From Rhodococcus qingshengii JCM 15477 (GTDB taxonomy: Bacteria; Actinomycetota; Actinomycetes; Mycobacteriales; Mycobacteriaceae), in the NCBI RefSeq assembly GCF_023221595.1, contig NZ_CP096563.1, forward strand, positions 788,501 to 852,500: 64,000 nt of DNA. Reading direction: 5' to 3'. Of the stretch, positions 20,270 to 28,031 are shown in pieces. The translations under genes were made by a program, and so were the position numbers. Within the stretch, counting starts at the first letter, position 1. Each line of letters begins with the position of its first letter. The notes below the pieces were generated by a model that saw only the letters and a list, made by a program, of their open reading frames with translations, ran no database searches and had not been told where the DNA came from.

Positions 20270-21067
20270 TTAGGCTGACAACTCGCACGCGTCCGAGTAG
20301 TAGTTCTTCGGTGTGCGTCCGGTGACCTTGCGGAACACGCTGGTGAAGGCGCTGGGGGTTTCGTATCCGACGCGACGGCTTACCGTCGAAACAGGAACGC
20401 CCGCAGCGAGATAGGACATCGCAGCGCGGACGCGAACTTGAATTCGCCACTCGGTGAAGGACATCCCCGTGCCTTGAGAGAACACGCGGCTCAGGGTGCG
20501 GGGGCTTCCGCCGACCACGTAGGCCCAATCGGCAAGCCCGCGTTGATCGGCGGGGTCGGCGATCAGGCGGCGTGCGACGGCGAGGGCCCGGGGATCGGCG
20601 GGCATCGGTACTGCGACATCAGCCGCCTCGATGGGCGCGAGCGTGTCGAAGACTACGGATTCGGCGCGCAAGCGAGCCTCGGTAGGCATATTTCGCTGGT
20701 GCAGATGGATGAGCATCGTCTTGACGACGTCGTCGATGCCGATGATCGCGGGTTTTGTCCACGGGTGGGGGAACGACTCGGGCCGGAAATAGGTGAAACG
20801 AGCCTCGGTGGATGCGCCGAGCGTGATGCGCCGTGGAGTTCCAGCCGGAATCCACATGCCGACCGTCGGTGGTATCTGCCAACGAACGTCGTCGATGTAC
20901 GCGCTCATCTCGCCGGAAGCGCCCCAGAGGAGTTCGTGTTCGGGATGGCGGATCTCACGCCACGCGCGCTTCTGATCACGCCCGATGGTGGACGTCGTCA
21001 TCGAGAAGGGTAGCGGAACGTACCGGCCTGCCGGCACAGCCCAGTACGGAAATCCTGTGGAACTCAT
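20270..21067 (-). CDS. AraC family transcriptional regulator, probably iron-responsive
   Basis: A 265-residue regulator with an N-terminal cupin-like sensor region (about 1-150) and a C-terminal double helix-turn-helix (about 165-262, with RVFSQGTGMSFTEWR and RRVGYETPSAFTSVFRKVTG). The longest frame starts at 21151, but the ATG at 21067 (MSSTGFPYW) is the natural start and leaves room for a promoter. A DtxR/IdeR-like box lies 24 bases upstream of this start. Convergent with a siderophore-binding lipoprotein gene, it resembles arrangements where an AraC protein (YbtA in Yersinia, RipA in Corynebacterium) controls iron genes. Confidence 0.85.
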   Translation of the reverse strand: MSSTGFPYWAVPAGRYVPLPFSMTTSTIGRDQKRAWREIRHPEHELLWGASGEMSAYIDDVRWQIPPTVGMWIPAGTPRRITLGASTEARFTYFRPESFPHPWTKPAIIGIDDVVKTMLIHLHQRNMPTEARLRAESVVFDTLAPIEAADVAVPMPADPRALAVARRLIADPADQRGLADWAYVVGGSPRTLSRVFSQGTGMSFTEWRIQVRVRAAMSYLAAGVPVSTVSRRVGYETPSAFTSVFRKVTGRTPKNYYSDACELSA

Positions 21068-21090
21068 CGGTGGATCATACCGCGAATGAC

Positions 21091-21109
21091 TTAGGTAATG
21101 CTTTCCTAT
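21091..21109 (-). promoter_or_regulatory. DtxR/IdeR-like iron box
   Basis: The 19-mer TTAGGTAATGCTTTCCTAT matches 16 of 19 positions of the degenerate actinobacterial DtxR/IdeR consensus TWAGGTWAGSCTWACCTWA (match counted by eye). It sits 24 bases upstream of the AraC start, where repressor binding would block transcription. Iron-replete repression of the AraC gene is inferred. Confidence 0.6.
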
Positions 21110-21155
21110 TTGATTCTTGATGCAGGCGCGACGGAAGTGTGATCGCCACAAAAGA

Positions 21156-21197
21156 TCGAGGGTGGCACCGAGTCCGAAGACTCGATGCCACCCTCGA
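21156..21197 (-). terminator. intrinsic terminator of the 21248-21967 secreted protein gene
   Basis: 18-bp stem with one mismatch (arms 21156-21173 and 21180-21197, loop CCGAAG). On the minus strand it is followed by a TCTTTTG run. It lies 50 bases after the stop codon. Confidence 0.85.
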
Positions 21198-21247
21198 ACA
21201 CATTCCCCGACGGAGTGTTTACAGGTGGAGCAGGCGGAGCGAGTGAA

Positions 21248-21967
21248 TCAGCTGCCGTTGGCCAGGACACCGCTGATGATGTCGGAGATGAAGCCGGCCG
21301 GGTTGTCGAGGATGGAGGATCCGGCCGAACCGGTTCCGCCCTCGCCGTCAGAAGAGCCGAAGCCCAGATCTGCCGAGCCCGATGCGGCCGCCTCGCCGGG
21401 GTTCTTGGCGCGGATCTTGGCGTAGACGCCGCTGATGTTCTGTTCAGTTTTGAACGTCGAGATACCGATCGAGCTCGACATTTCCTGGTACGAGCCGATC
21501 GGTGCATCGGCGGCGACGAGGTACTGCGCCTCGATCGTCACGGTCTTGCTTCCGGTGGGTGAGATCAGCCAGCCGGTGCTGGGTACATTCACGGTTCGGG
21601 CGGCAGTGTCAACCGAAGGCGTGACGGATTCGGTCTTCTGACCGCCGATCAAGTGCCACGCGTTGACCGTCGCCGTGCCCTGGATGTACTTGAACGTGGC
21701 GGGGTAGCGGTCGACGAACTGGTCGACGTAACGCTCGGGGTGGCCTGTTGTGGAAATGACCGTGCGTACGGTGACTTTGCCGCCGGGTGCAACTTCGCCG
21801 TCGCCCACGATGCTCTTGGTGATCCGGACGTTGGAGGAGTTGACCGTTGCCGCGGACGGGTGGGTGGCATCGGCGCTCGCGGTGCCTGCGGTCATCACGA
21901 GTCCGCTGGTGGCAAGTGCAGCGATTGCGATTCCGGTGAGTGTTTTGCGCATTGAAAAACGTGACAT
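21248..21967 (-). CDS. secreted protein with DUF11-like beta domain
   Basis: A 239-residue protein with a clear signal peptide (hydrophobic residues about 8-27, cleavage near ASA-DATHP). One beta-sandwich domain (about 45-185) resembles the DUF11/isopeptide-like fold. A C-terminal tail is rich in Gly, Ser and Ala and ends in a short hydrophobic helix (ISDIISGVLANGS). It is related to the divergently encoded protein at 22276-22992: both share a PxVGD/PGGK-TxxT strand, a Y-V-x-x-h motif, a GW in mid-domain and similar tails. Its function is unknown; it is probably cell-wall associated or released. It ends in a strong terminator. Confidence 0.8.
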   Translation of the reverse strand: MSRFSMRKTLTGIAIAALATSGLVMTAGTASADATHPSAATVNSSNVRITKSIVGDGEVAPGGKVTVRTVISTTGHPERYVDQFVDRYPATFKYIQGTATVNAWHLIGGQKTESVTPSVDTAARTVNVPSTGWLISPTGSKTVTIEAQYLVAADAPIGSYQEMSSSIGISTFKTEQNISGVYAKIRAKNPGEAAASGSADLGFGSSDGEGGTGSAGSSILDNPAGFISDIISGVLANGS

Positions 21968-22275
21968 GAAATTCTCCGTTCGAGGGGTTCACGCTGACGG
22001 CGATGGGATGACTCTTCAAAGGTTGCGTCGCGGTAACCATTGAAACCTATCGGACGCTTGCCTATGTATCAGTTCGGCAGAATTTACGGGAAAGTCCGAA
22101 TTGAGAGGACCTTTTCGGTGTCGATTGCCTGCCGTTAACTGATTGTCGCTTATTTCGACGAAAAGCTGGGCGAATGTCCAGGTCGACTGTATCGTACTTC
22201 GAGAGTCGGGTTGCAACAAGTTTCAGTAATCAACGAATTCAGTTGTCCTGGAACCTCACAGAGTGGAGATTGTTC
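21968..22275. other. divergent promoter region between two related secreted-protein genes
   Basis: About 308 bases without a convincing gene. It is more AT-rich than its surroundings and must hold both promoters. I see no clear operator palindrome. An in-frame extension of the rightward gene to 22174 is not protein-like. Confidence 0.5.
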
Positions 22276-22992
22276 GTGGCAAAGTTCGGATCCAGGAATC
22301 GTAATCTGTCCACCGTTGGTGTTGGTTTGGGGGTGATCGCTCTTGCTGTGGGTGCAAGCGCGCTGGGTGCGGGAGTCGCGACTGCCGAGACAGCAACTTC
22401 CGGTGCCTACACATTTACTCGGACCGTGGACAATGCATCCCCGAAGGTCGGTGACACGATCACCTACACGACAGTGTCGAGTAAGAACGGGCTCGAAGGG
22501 TATGTCAACCGGCTGACCGAGATTCATGCCGGCTGTCTCGAGTTCGTGCCGGGCTCGGCAAAGATTTCGAAACTGATGGGCGGCCTCCCAGGTTTGGGAG
22601 GTGTCATGAAGGAAACTGTGGAAACCCCGAATGCCTCCCAGTCGACCGCAACCACGAAGGTTTTCACCAGTAACGGTTGGTACAACAACAGCAAGAACCC
22701 GATAACGATGAAGACCAGCTATGTCGTGAAGTGTGATCCGGGTACCTACGGCAGTGGGTTGACTGTCGACGCGACGCTCATGGGTGGTGGGGCCGGAACC
22801 AGCGCCAGCTTCCCGGAAATGGGGCCCGCCATCGTGGTGCAGACGACGGATCCGACCGGCCCAGGTACTGATCCTGGTACTGATCCCGGAACCAACCCCG
22901 GCACGAACCCCGGTACCGGTGGCGGAACCGGATCGCTCGGCTCGTTGAGTGGTGGCCTCGGTTCCCTCAGCGGCCTGTTCGGCTCCAGCTAG
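22276..22992 (+). CDS. secreted protein with DUF11-like beta domain and Pro/Gly/Thr repeats
   Basis: A 238-residue secreted paralogue of the divergent neighbour. The start is GTG 22276 with GTGGAG upstream. The signal peptide spans about residues 10-37 (cleavage near ATA-ETATS). The beta domain (about 38-190) holds two cysteines (AGCLEF and VKCDPG) that the neighbour lacks and that may form a disulfide. A short repeat of PGTD/PGTN units (about 197-213) leads to a Gly/Ser/Leu tail (SLGSLSGGLGSLSGLFG). Function unknown; the repeat-and-tail layout suggests attachment to or spanning of the wall. A GC-rich terminator follows directly. Confidence 0.8.
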   Translation: MAKFGSRNRNLSTVGVGLGVIALAVGASALGAGVATAETATSGAYTFTRTVDNASPKVGDTITYTTVSSKNGLEGYVNRLTEIHAGCLEFVPGSAKISKLMGGLPGLGGVMKETVETPNASQSTATTKVFTSNGWYNNSKNPITMKTSYVVKCDPGTYGSGLTVDATLMGGGAGTSASFPEMGPAIVVQTTDPTGPGTDPGTDPGTNPGTNPGTGGGTGSLGSLSGGLGSLSGLFGSS

Positions 22993-23007
22993 GCGAGAGT
23001 TGTGAAA

Positions 23008-23042
23008 CGGCGGGCCGAGACTGTCGTGGTCTCGGCCCGCCG
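23008..23042 (+). terminator. terminator after the 22276-22992 secreted protein gene
   Basis: Perfect 13-bp inverted repeat (arms 23008-23020 and 23030-23042, nine-base loop), starting 15 bases after the stop. It may also serve the converging lipoprotein gene that ends at 23081. Confidence 0.8.
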
Positions 23043-23080
23043 CGGTTGTTCGGTGATCGGGTATTCAAACCATCAGGTGC

Positions 23081-23773
23081 TCAGCCGAATTCGATCGAGG
23101 TGTTGATTTCTTCCACCTGGTTGGAGGTCTGCATGTTCGTCGTGTCGGTGAACTGGTTTGCAAAGCTGACCAGGTAGACCGGCGAGTTGTCGTCGGCTTG
23201 GTAAGCGACGACCGTCATGACGGCGTAGAGCGGAACGTCCAGGTTTGGGGCGGTCCAGGTTCCGGAGAGGCGGAAACCCTGCTGTCCGTCGACGTCGATC
23301 TCGGTGTACTTCACCTCGGTCCACCCGTCGAGAGTGGCGATCGTTTCACGCGCAGCGGCAAGAACCTCGTCTTTTGTTGCGGTGCCCTGGTTTTCGACCG
23401 TCACCGTGGTGTTCGGCATGAAACCGCTGGGTTCCTGGCTGTTGCTGGACAATGCGTCCGTAACGCCGGCAGGGATGTTCTCGCCGTGAGTCCAGCTCGG
23501 CGGGAGGCTGACGCTGATGCTCGGCGCTTCGGGGTCGTCGCCGGTTTCGATCGTCGTCCGCTCACCGATGAACGGTGTTCCGTCCCGCAAAGTCGGCGTC
23601 GCGGCAGCGGCAGACGACGAGGATGCAGAACTTTCGGAAGCAGTGGTCTCACTGGTGTTGGTATCACTGGAGACGGCGTCGCCGCTTTCCGAACTGCTGC
23701 ATCCGGACAAGACGAGTGCAGCAGTGATCAGTGACGCTATTCCGAGAGCAAGTGTGCTGCTCTTAGGGCTCAT
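23081..23773 (-). CDS. LpqN/LpqT-family lipoprotein
   Basis: A 230-residue lipoprotein from ATG 23773. The signal peptide ends in lipobox LSGC (Cys25). A serine/alanine/threonine-rich linker (about 26-60) leads to a compact domain (about 65-230) with family-like stretches ISVSLPPSWTHGENIP, GWTEVKYTEIDVDGQQGF and PVYLVSFANQF. In mycobacteria, LpqN-type proteins sit on the outer membrane face and take part in envelope biogenesis; the role here is not known. The open frame extends to 24253, but that part is antisense to pxpC and not used. It is the last gene of a leftward run behind pxpABC, 77 bp after pxpC. Confidence 0.8.
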   Translation of the reverse strand: MSPKSSTLALGIASLITAALVLSGCSSSESGDAVSSDTNTSETTASESSASSSSAAAATPTLRDGTPFIGERTTIETGDDPEAPSISVSLPPSWTHGENIPAGVTDALSSNSQEPSGFMPNTTVTVENQGTATKDEVLAAARETIATLDGWTEVKYTEIDVDGQQGFRLSGTWTAPNLDVPLYAVMTVVAYQADDNSPVYLVSFANQFTDTTNMQTSNQVEEINTSIEFG

Positions 23774-23850
23774 AGTGTGACAGTCCTTCAGGTTTTGGCG
23801 ACGGCCGAGCGCCGCCGGCAGCATTGCTGGCGCGGCTGAGACTATCAGCG

Positions 23851-24723
23851 CTACGACGGCCGAGTAGTGGCCTTGAAGGTAATGGTGCTGCCGGGCCGCA
23901 GCTGTGCCAGCGACGCAATCCCGGCGTCGGAAACGACGGCGATGACCGGGTATCCGCCGGTCACGGGATGGTCGGCGAGGAACACGACGGGCTGGCCGCC
24001 TGGCGGCACCTGGATGGATCCCGTCACGACGCCTTCGCTCGGCAATTCCCCGGTGCGTGAGCGATGCAAAGGCCCTTGGCCCTGTAGCCGGACCCCGACT
24101 CGGTTGGTGTGTTCGGTGACTTTCCACGTGGTGTGAAGGAGCGCGTGAACGGATGCGGCGGTGAACCAGGAATTTCGGGGGCCGAGCGTGATCTCGATCG
24201 GAACCGCGCCGAGTGCAGGTGCGGGCGGTGGAATCAACTCTTCGGTGGGCCACGTCCCTTCCTCGGCCCCGAGGAGGACTAGATCGCCGGCGGCGAGCGG
24301 CGGCGGCCCGAGTCCGGAGAGCGTGTCGGTGGATCTGCTTCCGAGTACCTGCGGGACGTCGACGCCACCGCGTGCAGAGATATACGTTCTCAACCCGGTT
24401 GTGCTGTAACCCAATTCGAGAATGCTGCCACTACCCAGATGGATGCTCGCGTAGTCAGGTGCCGGCCGTCCGTCGACGGCCAGCGGCACCCGCGCGCCTG
24501 TCGCTGCCACCGTCATCGAACCGACGGCCCGCATAGCGAAACCGCCAGCGGTGACTTCGATGGTTGCTGCTCGAAAAGTGTTGCCTACGAGTCTGTTGGC
24601 GCTGTCGTGCGAGATCATGTCGACGGCGCCGGATCTTCCGACCCCGAGGGCACCGTAGCCTCTCCGCCCGCGGTCCTGAACTGTGGCGAGCGGGCCGGTA
24701 CGCACAACCTCGAGCCAGGCCAT
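23851..24723 (-). CDS. pxpC: 5-oxoprolinase subunit C (biotin-dependent carboxyltransferase-like)
   Basis: PxpC works with PxpA and PxpB to hydrolyse 5-oxoproline (pyroglutamate) to glutamate using ATP. The 290-residue protein shows the KipA/PxpC N-terminus (VVRTGPLATVQDRGRRGYGALGV) in part as VQDRGRRGYG, and the C-terminal PVVFLADHPVTGGYPVIA stretch. I chose ATG 24723 (MAWLEVV); a TTG at 24741 is the alternative. It follows pxpB by 57 bp on the same strand. Confidence 0.92.
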   Translation of the reverse strand: MAWLEVVRTGPLATVQDRGRRGYGALGVGRSGAVDMISHDSANRLVGNTFRAATIEVTAGGFAMRAVGSMTVAATGARVPLAVDGRPAPDYASIHLGSGSILELGYSTTGLRTYISARGGVDVPQVLGSRSTDTLSGLGPPPLAAGDLVLLGAEEGTWPTEELIPPPAPALGAVPIEITLGPRNSWFTAASVHALLHTTWKVTEHTNRVGVRLQGQGPLHRSRTGELPSEGVVTGSIQVPPGGQPVVFLADHPVTGGYPVIAVVSDAGIASLAQLRPGSTITFKATTRPS

Positions 24724-24780
24724 GAATCCATTGTCCCGCAACAGCGCGGTGAAGACACCAAAATCATGCTTGCACCCAAA

Positions 24781-25398
24781 TCATGCACGGACAAAGGTGA
24801 CTGTGGTGCCGGGTAGAAGCAGCGCCGGCGGGCGGCGCTCGGCATCCCACACCGACAGTTCCGTCGTTCCGATCAACTGCCAGCCGCCCGGGGAGCTACG
24901 CGGGTAGACGCCCGAGAACGGTCCGGCCAACCCGACTGCACCGGCCGGGACCTGCCTGCGCGGGTCCGATCGACGTGGAACTTCGAGCTTTCTCTCGTTG
25001 CTGGTCAGATACGCGAAGCCGGGGGCGAAACCGATGAACGCGACGGTCCACGACGCAGCCGTGTGAGCGTCGATCACACCGTCGACCCCGAGGCCGGTCA
25101 GCTTGCCCACCTCTACGAGATCGGGGCCGTCGTAGCGGACCGGAATCTCGACGGCAGGCCGCCCACTCTCGTCAGCTGTGAGTTCGATCGGTACGGCCCC
25201 ACGTACCCATTTCTCCACCAGTTGGTGCGCGGTGATCGTGTTGTCGTACTCGATCAAGATGGTTCGCGCCGCGGGAATCAGGTCGATCACTCCGGGGATC
25301 CGACTGGCGTCGAGAGCCCTGAAGTTGCCCAGCACACTCGGCAGTTCGTCGTACTCGACGAGGACTGCGGATTCACCGGCGGGCAGGATCGCGATCAT
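24781..25398 (-). CDS. pxpB: 5-oxoprolinase subunit B
   Basis: PxpB (KipI-like) is the partner of PxpC in the ATP-dependent cleavage of 5-oxoproline. The 205-residue protein has the family motif [10 protein letters not shown] (about 131-140), [20 protein letters not shown], and [14 protein letters not shown] near the end. It overlaps pxpA by four bases (ATGA), so the two are translationally coupled. It is cytoplasmic. The order A-B-C is the usual one in actinobacteria. Confidence 0.93.
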   Translation of the reverse strand: MIAILPAGESAVLVEYDELPSVLGNFRALDASRIPGVIDLIPAARTILIEYDNTITAHQLVEKWVRGAVPIELTADESGRPAVEIPVRYDGPDLVEVGKLTGLGVDGVIDAHTAASWTVAFIGFAPGFAYLTSNERKLEVPRRSDPRRQVPAGAVGLAGPFSGVYPRSSPGGWQLIGTTELSVWDAERRPPALLLPGTTVTFVRA

Positions 25399-26156
25399 GT
25401 GAACGGCGTGATCTCGACATCGGAAGATTCGAGGAGAGCGCGGATTGCCACGGCCATGTCGACGGCTGCCGGACTGTCACCGTGCACGCACACCGATGCG
25501 GCAGCGACTTTCAACGTGCTCCCGTCGACTGCGTCCAACTCGCCGTCTACGACCATTCGCCGAACCCGTTCTGCAACAAGCGTCGGGTCGTGCAGAACGG
25601 CGCCCGACTCGGTGCGGGGGACCAAGGTGCCTTCCGCCGTGTACGCACGATCGGCAAAAGCCTCGGCGACCACGTCGAGACCGGCTTCGCGCGCCTCTTC
25701 CAGGAACACCGAACCTGGTAGTCCGAGAACAGGTAGCGAACTGTCGTAGGCAACGACGGCGGCGACCACTGCCCGCGCCTGCCGTCGGTGATGGACTATT
25801 GCGTTGTAGAGCGCGCCGTGGGGTTTGACATACGTGACCCGCGATCCGGCGACACGAGCCAAACCGTCGAGTGCCCCTATTTGATAAATGACGTCGGCGG
25901 TGAGGTCTTTCGGGGACATGTCGATGAAGCGTCTGCCGAAACCGGCGAGGTCTCGGTACCCCACCTGCGCGCCGATCCGGACGCCGCGGGTGGCGGCGGA
26001 TTCGCAAGTCGCCAACAGCGTCGTCGGGTCGCCGGCATGGAATCCGCAGGCGATGTTCGCGCTGGTGACAAGTTCGAGCATGGCGTCGTCGTCGCCCAGG
26101 GTCCAGGCTCCGAAGCCCTCGCCGAGGTCGCTGTTCAGATCAACGCTGTAACCCAT
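25395..26156 (-). CDS. pxpA: 5-oxoprolinase subunit A (LamB/YcsF family)
   Basis: PxpA opens the ring of 5-oxoproline with the help of PxpBC. The 253-residue protein starts with the highly conserved [15 protein letters not shown] and contains [12 protein letters not shown] and [10 protein letters not shown], all hallmarks of the YcsF family. The start codon lies inside one arm of a 9-bp inverted repeat (26152-26180). znuB ends 34 bases upstream on the same strand, so read-through from the zinc operon is possible. Confidence 0.95.
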   Translation of the reverse strand: MGYSVDLNSDLGEGFGAWTLGDDDAMLELVTSANIACGFHAGDPTTLLATCESAATRGVRIGAQVGYRDLAGFGRRFIDMSPKDLTADVIYQIGALDGLARVAGSRVTYVKPHGALYNAIVHHRRQARAVVAAVVAYDSSLPVLGLPGSVFLEEAREAGLDVVAEAFADRAYTAEGTLVPRTESGAVLHDPTLVAERVRRMVVDGELDAVDGSTLKVAAASVCVHGDSPAAVDMAVAIRALLESSDVEITPFT

Positions 26157-26180
26157 ACCTCGATTCTAGGTAGGTATGGG
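26152..26180 (-). repeat. inverted repeat at the znuB-pxpA junction
   Basis: Perfect 9-bp arms, CCCATACCT (26152-26160) and AGGTATGGG (26172-26180), with an 11-base spacer. The left arm contains the pxpA start codon. It may be an operator, a weak terminator for znuB, or a structure controlling pxpA translation. Confidence 0.5.
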
Positions 26181-26190
26181 CTCTCGGTGT

Positions 26191-27072
26191 TCAGGCGTGC
26201 GCCGGAATCCGTCCGGCATTCTTGCGACGTGCGGATCCGAAGAGTCGGCATATCAGGTAGATCACGAACGAGACCGAGGTGACGAAACTCGAGACGGGAA
26301 CGCCGGGGGCCAGCGAGAGAAGGATGCCGCCGACGGCTGCCAGTTCGGCGAACACGACGGAGAGGATCGTGGCCTTGAGTGGGCTTGCCGTGACGTACGC
26401 GGCGGCCGCTGCGGGGGTGATCAGCAGCGACATCACCAGCAGAGCACCGACGATCTGTACGCCGAGTGCTGCGGTGATGCCGACCAACACTGCGAACACG
26501 ATCGACAGTGCCCGAACCGGAACACCGCGAGCTGCAGCAACTTCGGGGTCGGTGCTTGCGAACAGCAAAGGGCGGTAGATGAATCCGAGTGTGCCGATCA
26601 CGATGACCGCGCACAGCAGCAGAAGTTCGAGACCGCTGTTTCCCGGCGCCACGATCTGTCCGACCAACAACGAGAAGCTGGTTCCCGTGCGACCGTCGTA
26701 CGCCCAGAGGAACAACACCGACAGGCCGAGGCCGAAAGCCATGATCACGCCGATCACCGAATCTCGGTCGCGCGCTTTGGCTCCGAGCAGTCCGAACAGC
26801 ACTGCCGCGACCACGGATCCGACGATGGCACCGAAGCCGACGCCCACACCGACGAGAAGTGCGGCGGATGCGCCCGTCAGTGACAGCTCACTCGTTCCGT
26901 GCACCGAGAACGACATCTGACGGCTCACGATCAGCGGCCCGATGATGCCTGCCAACAATCCGAGGATGGCACCGGCAATCAACGCCTGTTGGACGAAGTC
27001 GTACTGCAGTAGGTCGACGGTGGCGGACACGTCGAACATCCGCGACATCGCGTCGGTGAACTTGTTACTCAC
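26191..27072 (-). CDS. znuB: zinc ABC transporter permease ZnuB
   Basis: Membrane permease of a metal-cluster-9 family ABC importer, 293 residues with about eight hydrophobic segments. The stretches LLAGIIGPLIVSRQMSF and GALLVMSLLITPAAAA are typical of ZnuB/MntB permeases. It overlaps znuC by four bases. The histidine-rich binding protein upstream favours zinc over manganese. Expected regulation is by Zur, though I cannot point to a clean Zur box. Confidence 0.92.
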   Translation of the reverse strand: MSNKFTDAMSRMFDVSATVDLLQYDFVQQALIAGAILGLLAGIIGPLIVSRQMSFSVHGTSELSLTGASAALLVGVGVGFGAIVGSVVAAVLFGLLGAKARDRDSVIGVIMAFGLGLSVLFLWAYDGRTGTSFSLLVGQIVAPGNSGLELLLLCAVIVIGTLGFIYRPLLFASTDPEVAAARGVPVRALSIVFAVLVGITAALGVQIVGALLVMSLLITPAAAAAYVTASPLKATILSVVFAELAAVGGILLSLAPGVPVSSFVTSVSFVIYLICRLFGSARRKNAGRIPAHA

Positions 27073-27992
27073 TGGTGGTGATCCTCATCAGAATGGTGAA
27101 CGCCTTCTCCCGGGCGTAGTCCGCCTGCGCTGCCGAGCGCGTCGATGGCGTCGCCGGTGCCGATCACGACGAGGCGGCCACGAACCTGCAACACTTCGAC
27201 GTCGGTGTTGTACAGATCCGAGAGAACTTCGGACGTCATCACTTCGGCCGGCGTCCCGATCCGGAATTTGCCGTCCACCAGATAGAGCACTCGATCCACC
27301 AACGGCAGGATCGGATTGATCTCGTGCGTCACGAACAGCACCGCGGTGTCATGGCTGCGCCGACGCTTGTCGATCAGCGTCGAGACCAGGTGCTGGTTGG
27401 CGAGGTCGAGGCTGAGCAGCGGCTCATCGCACAGCAGGATCCGCGGGTCGCCGACCAAAGCCTGTGCGATCCGCAGTCGCTGCTGCTCACCGCCGGACAT
27501 GGAACCGATGGGAGCGTCGGCGAACGACTGGGCGCTGACCTGTGCGATGGCGTCGTCGACGATCTTGCGGCGACGACCCCGACGCAGTAACCCCGTACCC
27601 CACTGGTGACCGTCGACGCCGAGGCCGACCAGGTCGCGGCCGCGGAGCGGGAGGCCGTCGTCGATGGATTTCTGCTGCGGGATGTACCCGACGTGTGAGT
27701 TCCCGGCCCGTGCCGGCGTGCCGACGATCTGTGCACTGCCGCCGCTGAGTTGTAGTTGGCCCAGCAGAATCTTCAGGAGCGAGGTCTTGCCCGACCCGTT
27801 CGGCCCGAGTACGGCGATGAACTCACCTGGCTGTACCTCGAGATCGAGCCCGTCCCACAATGTGCGGGCGCCGAAGGACAATCGAGCGTCCTTCAGCGTC
27901 ACAGCGGGCACGGAGGCCGCTGAAGGCGCGGTGTTACCAGAAGGCACGGTGTTACCAGGGGGCACAGGAGTATTCGCGGAAGTTTCTGTCAC
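27069..27992 (-). CDS. znuC: zinc ABC transporter ATP-binding protein ZnuC
   Basis: ATPase of the zinc importer, 307 residues. Walker A is GPNGSGKTS, the signature is MSGGEQQRLR, Walker B is ILLCDEP, and the switch histidine is in VTHEIN. The first 35 or so residues form a low-complexity extension with repeated PPGNT/PSGNT units, unusual for this family. The start is GTG 27992, with a GAGAAG Shine-Dalgarno upstream, 39 bp after znuA. It acts at the cytoplasmic face with ZnuB. Confidence 0.93.
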   Translation of the reverse strand: MTETSANTPVPPGNTVPSGNTAPSAASVPAVTLKDARLSFGARTLWDGLDLEVQPGEFIAVLGPNGSGKTSLLKILLGQLQLSGGSAQIVGTPARAGNSHVGYIPQQKSIDDGLPLRGRDLVGLGVDGHQWGTGLLRRGRRRKIVDDAIAQVSAQSFADAPIGSMSGGEQQRLRIAQALVGDPRILLCDEPLLSLDLANQHLVSTLIDKRRRSHDTAVLFVTHEINPILPLVDRVLYLVDGKFRIGTPAEVMTSEVLSDLYNTDVEVLQVRGRLVVIGTGDAIDALGSAGGLRPGEGVHHSDEDHHQ

Positions 27993-28031
27993 AAGCCGAT
28001 CGGTTCTTCTCGGAAATGGTGGGGCAAATAA

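Noticed and set aside
22855..22915. Short tandem repeats as a CRISPR or satellite
   Set aside because: They are codon-level repeats encoding PGTD/PGTN inside a secreted protein; no spacers.
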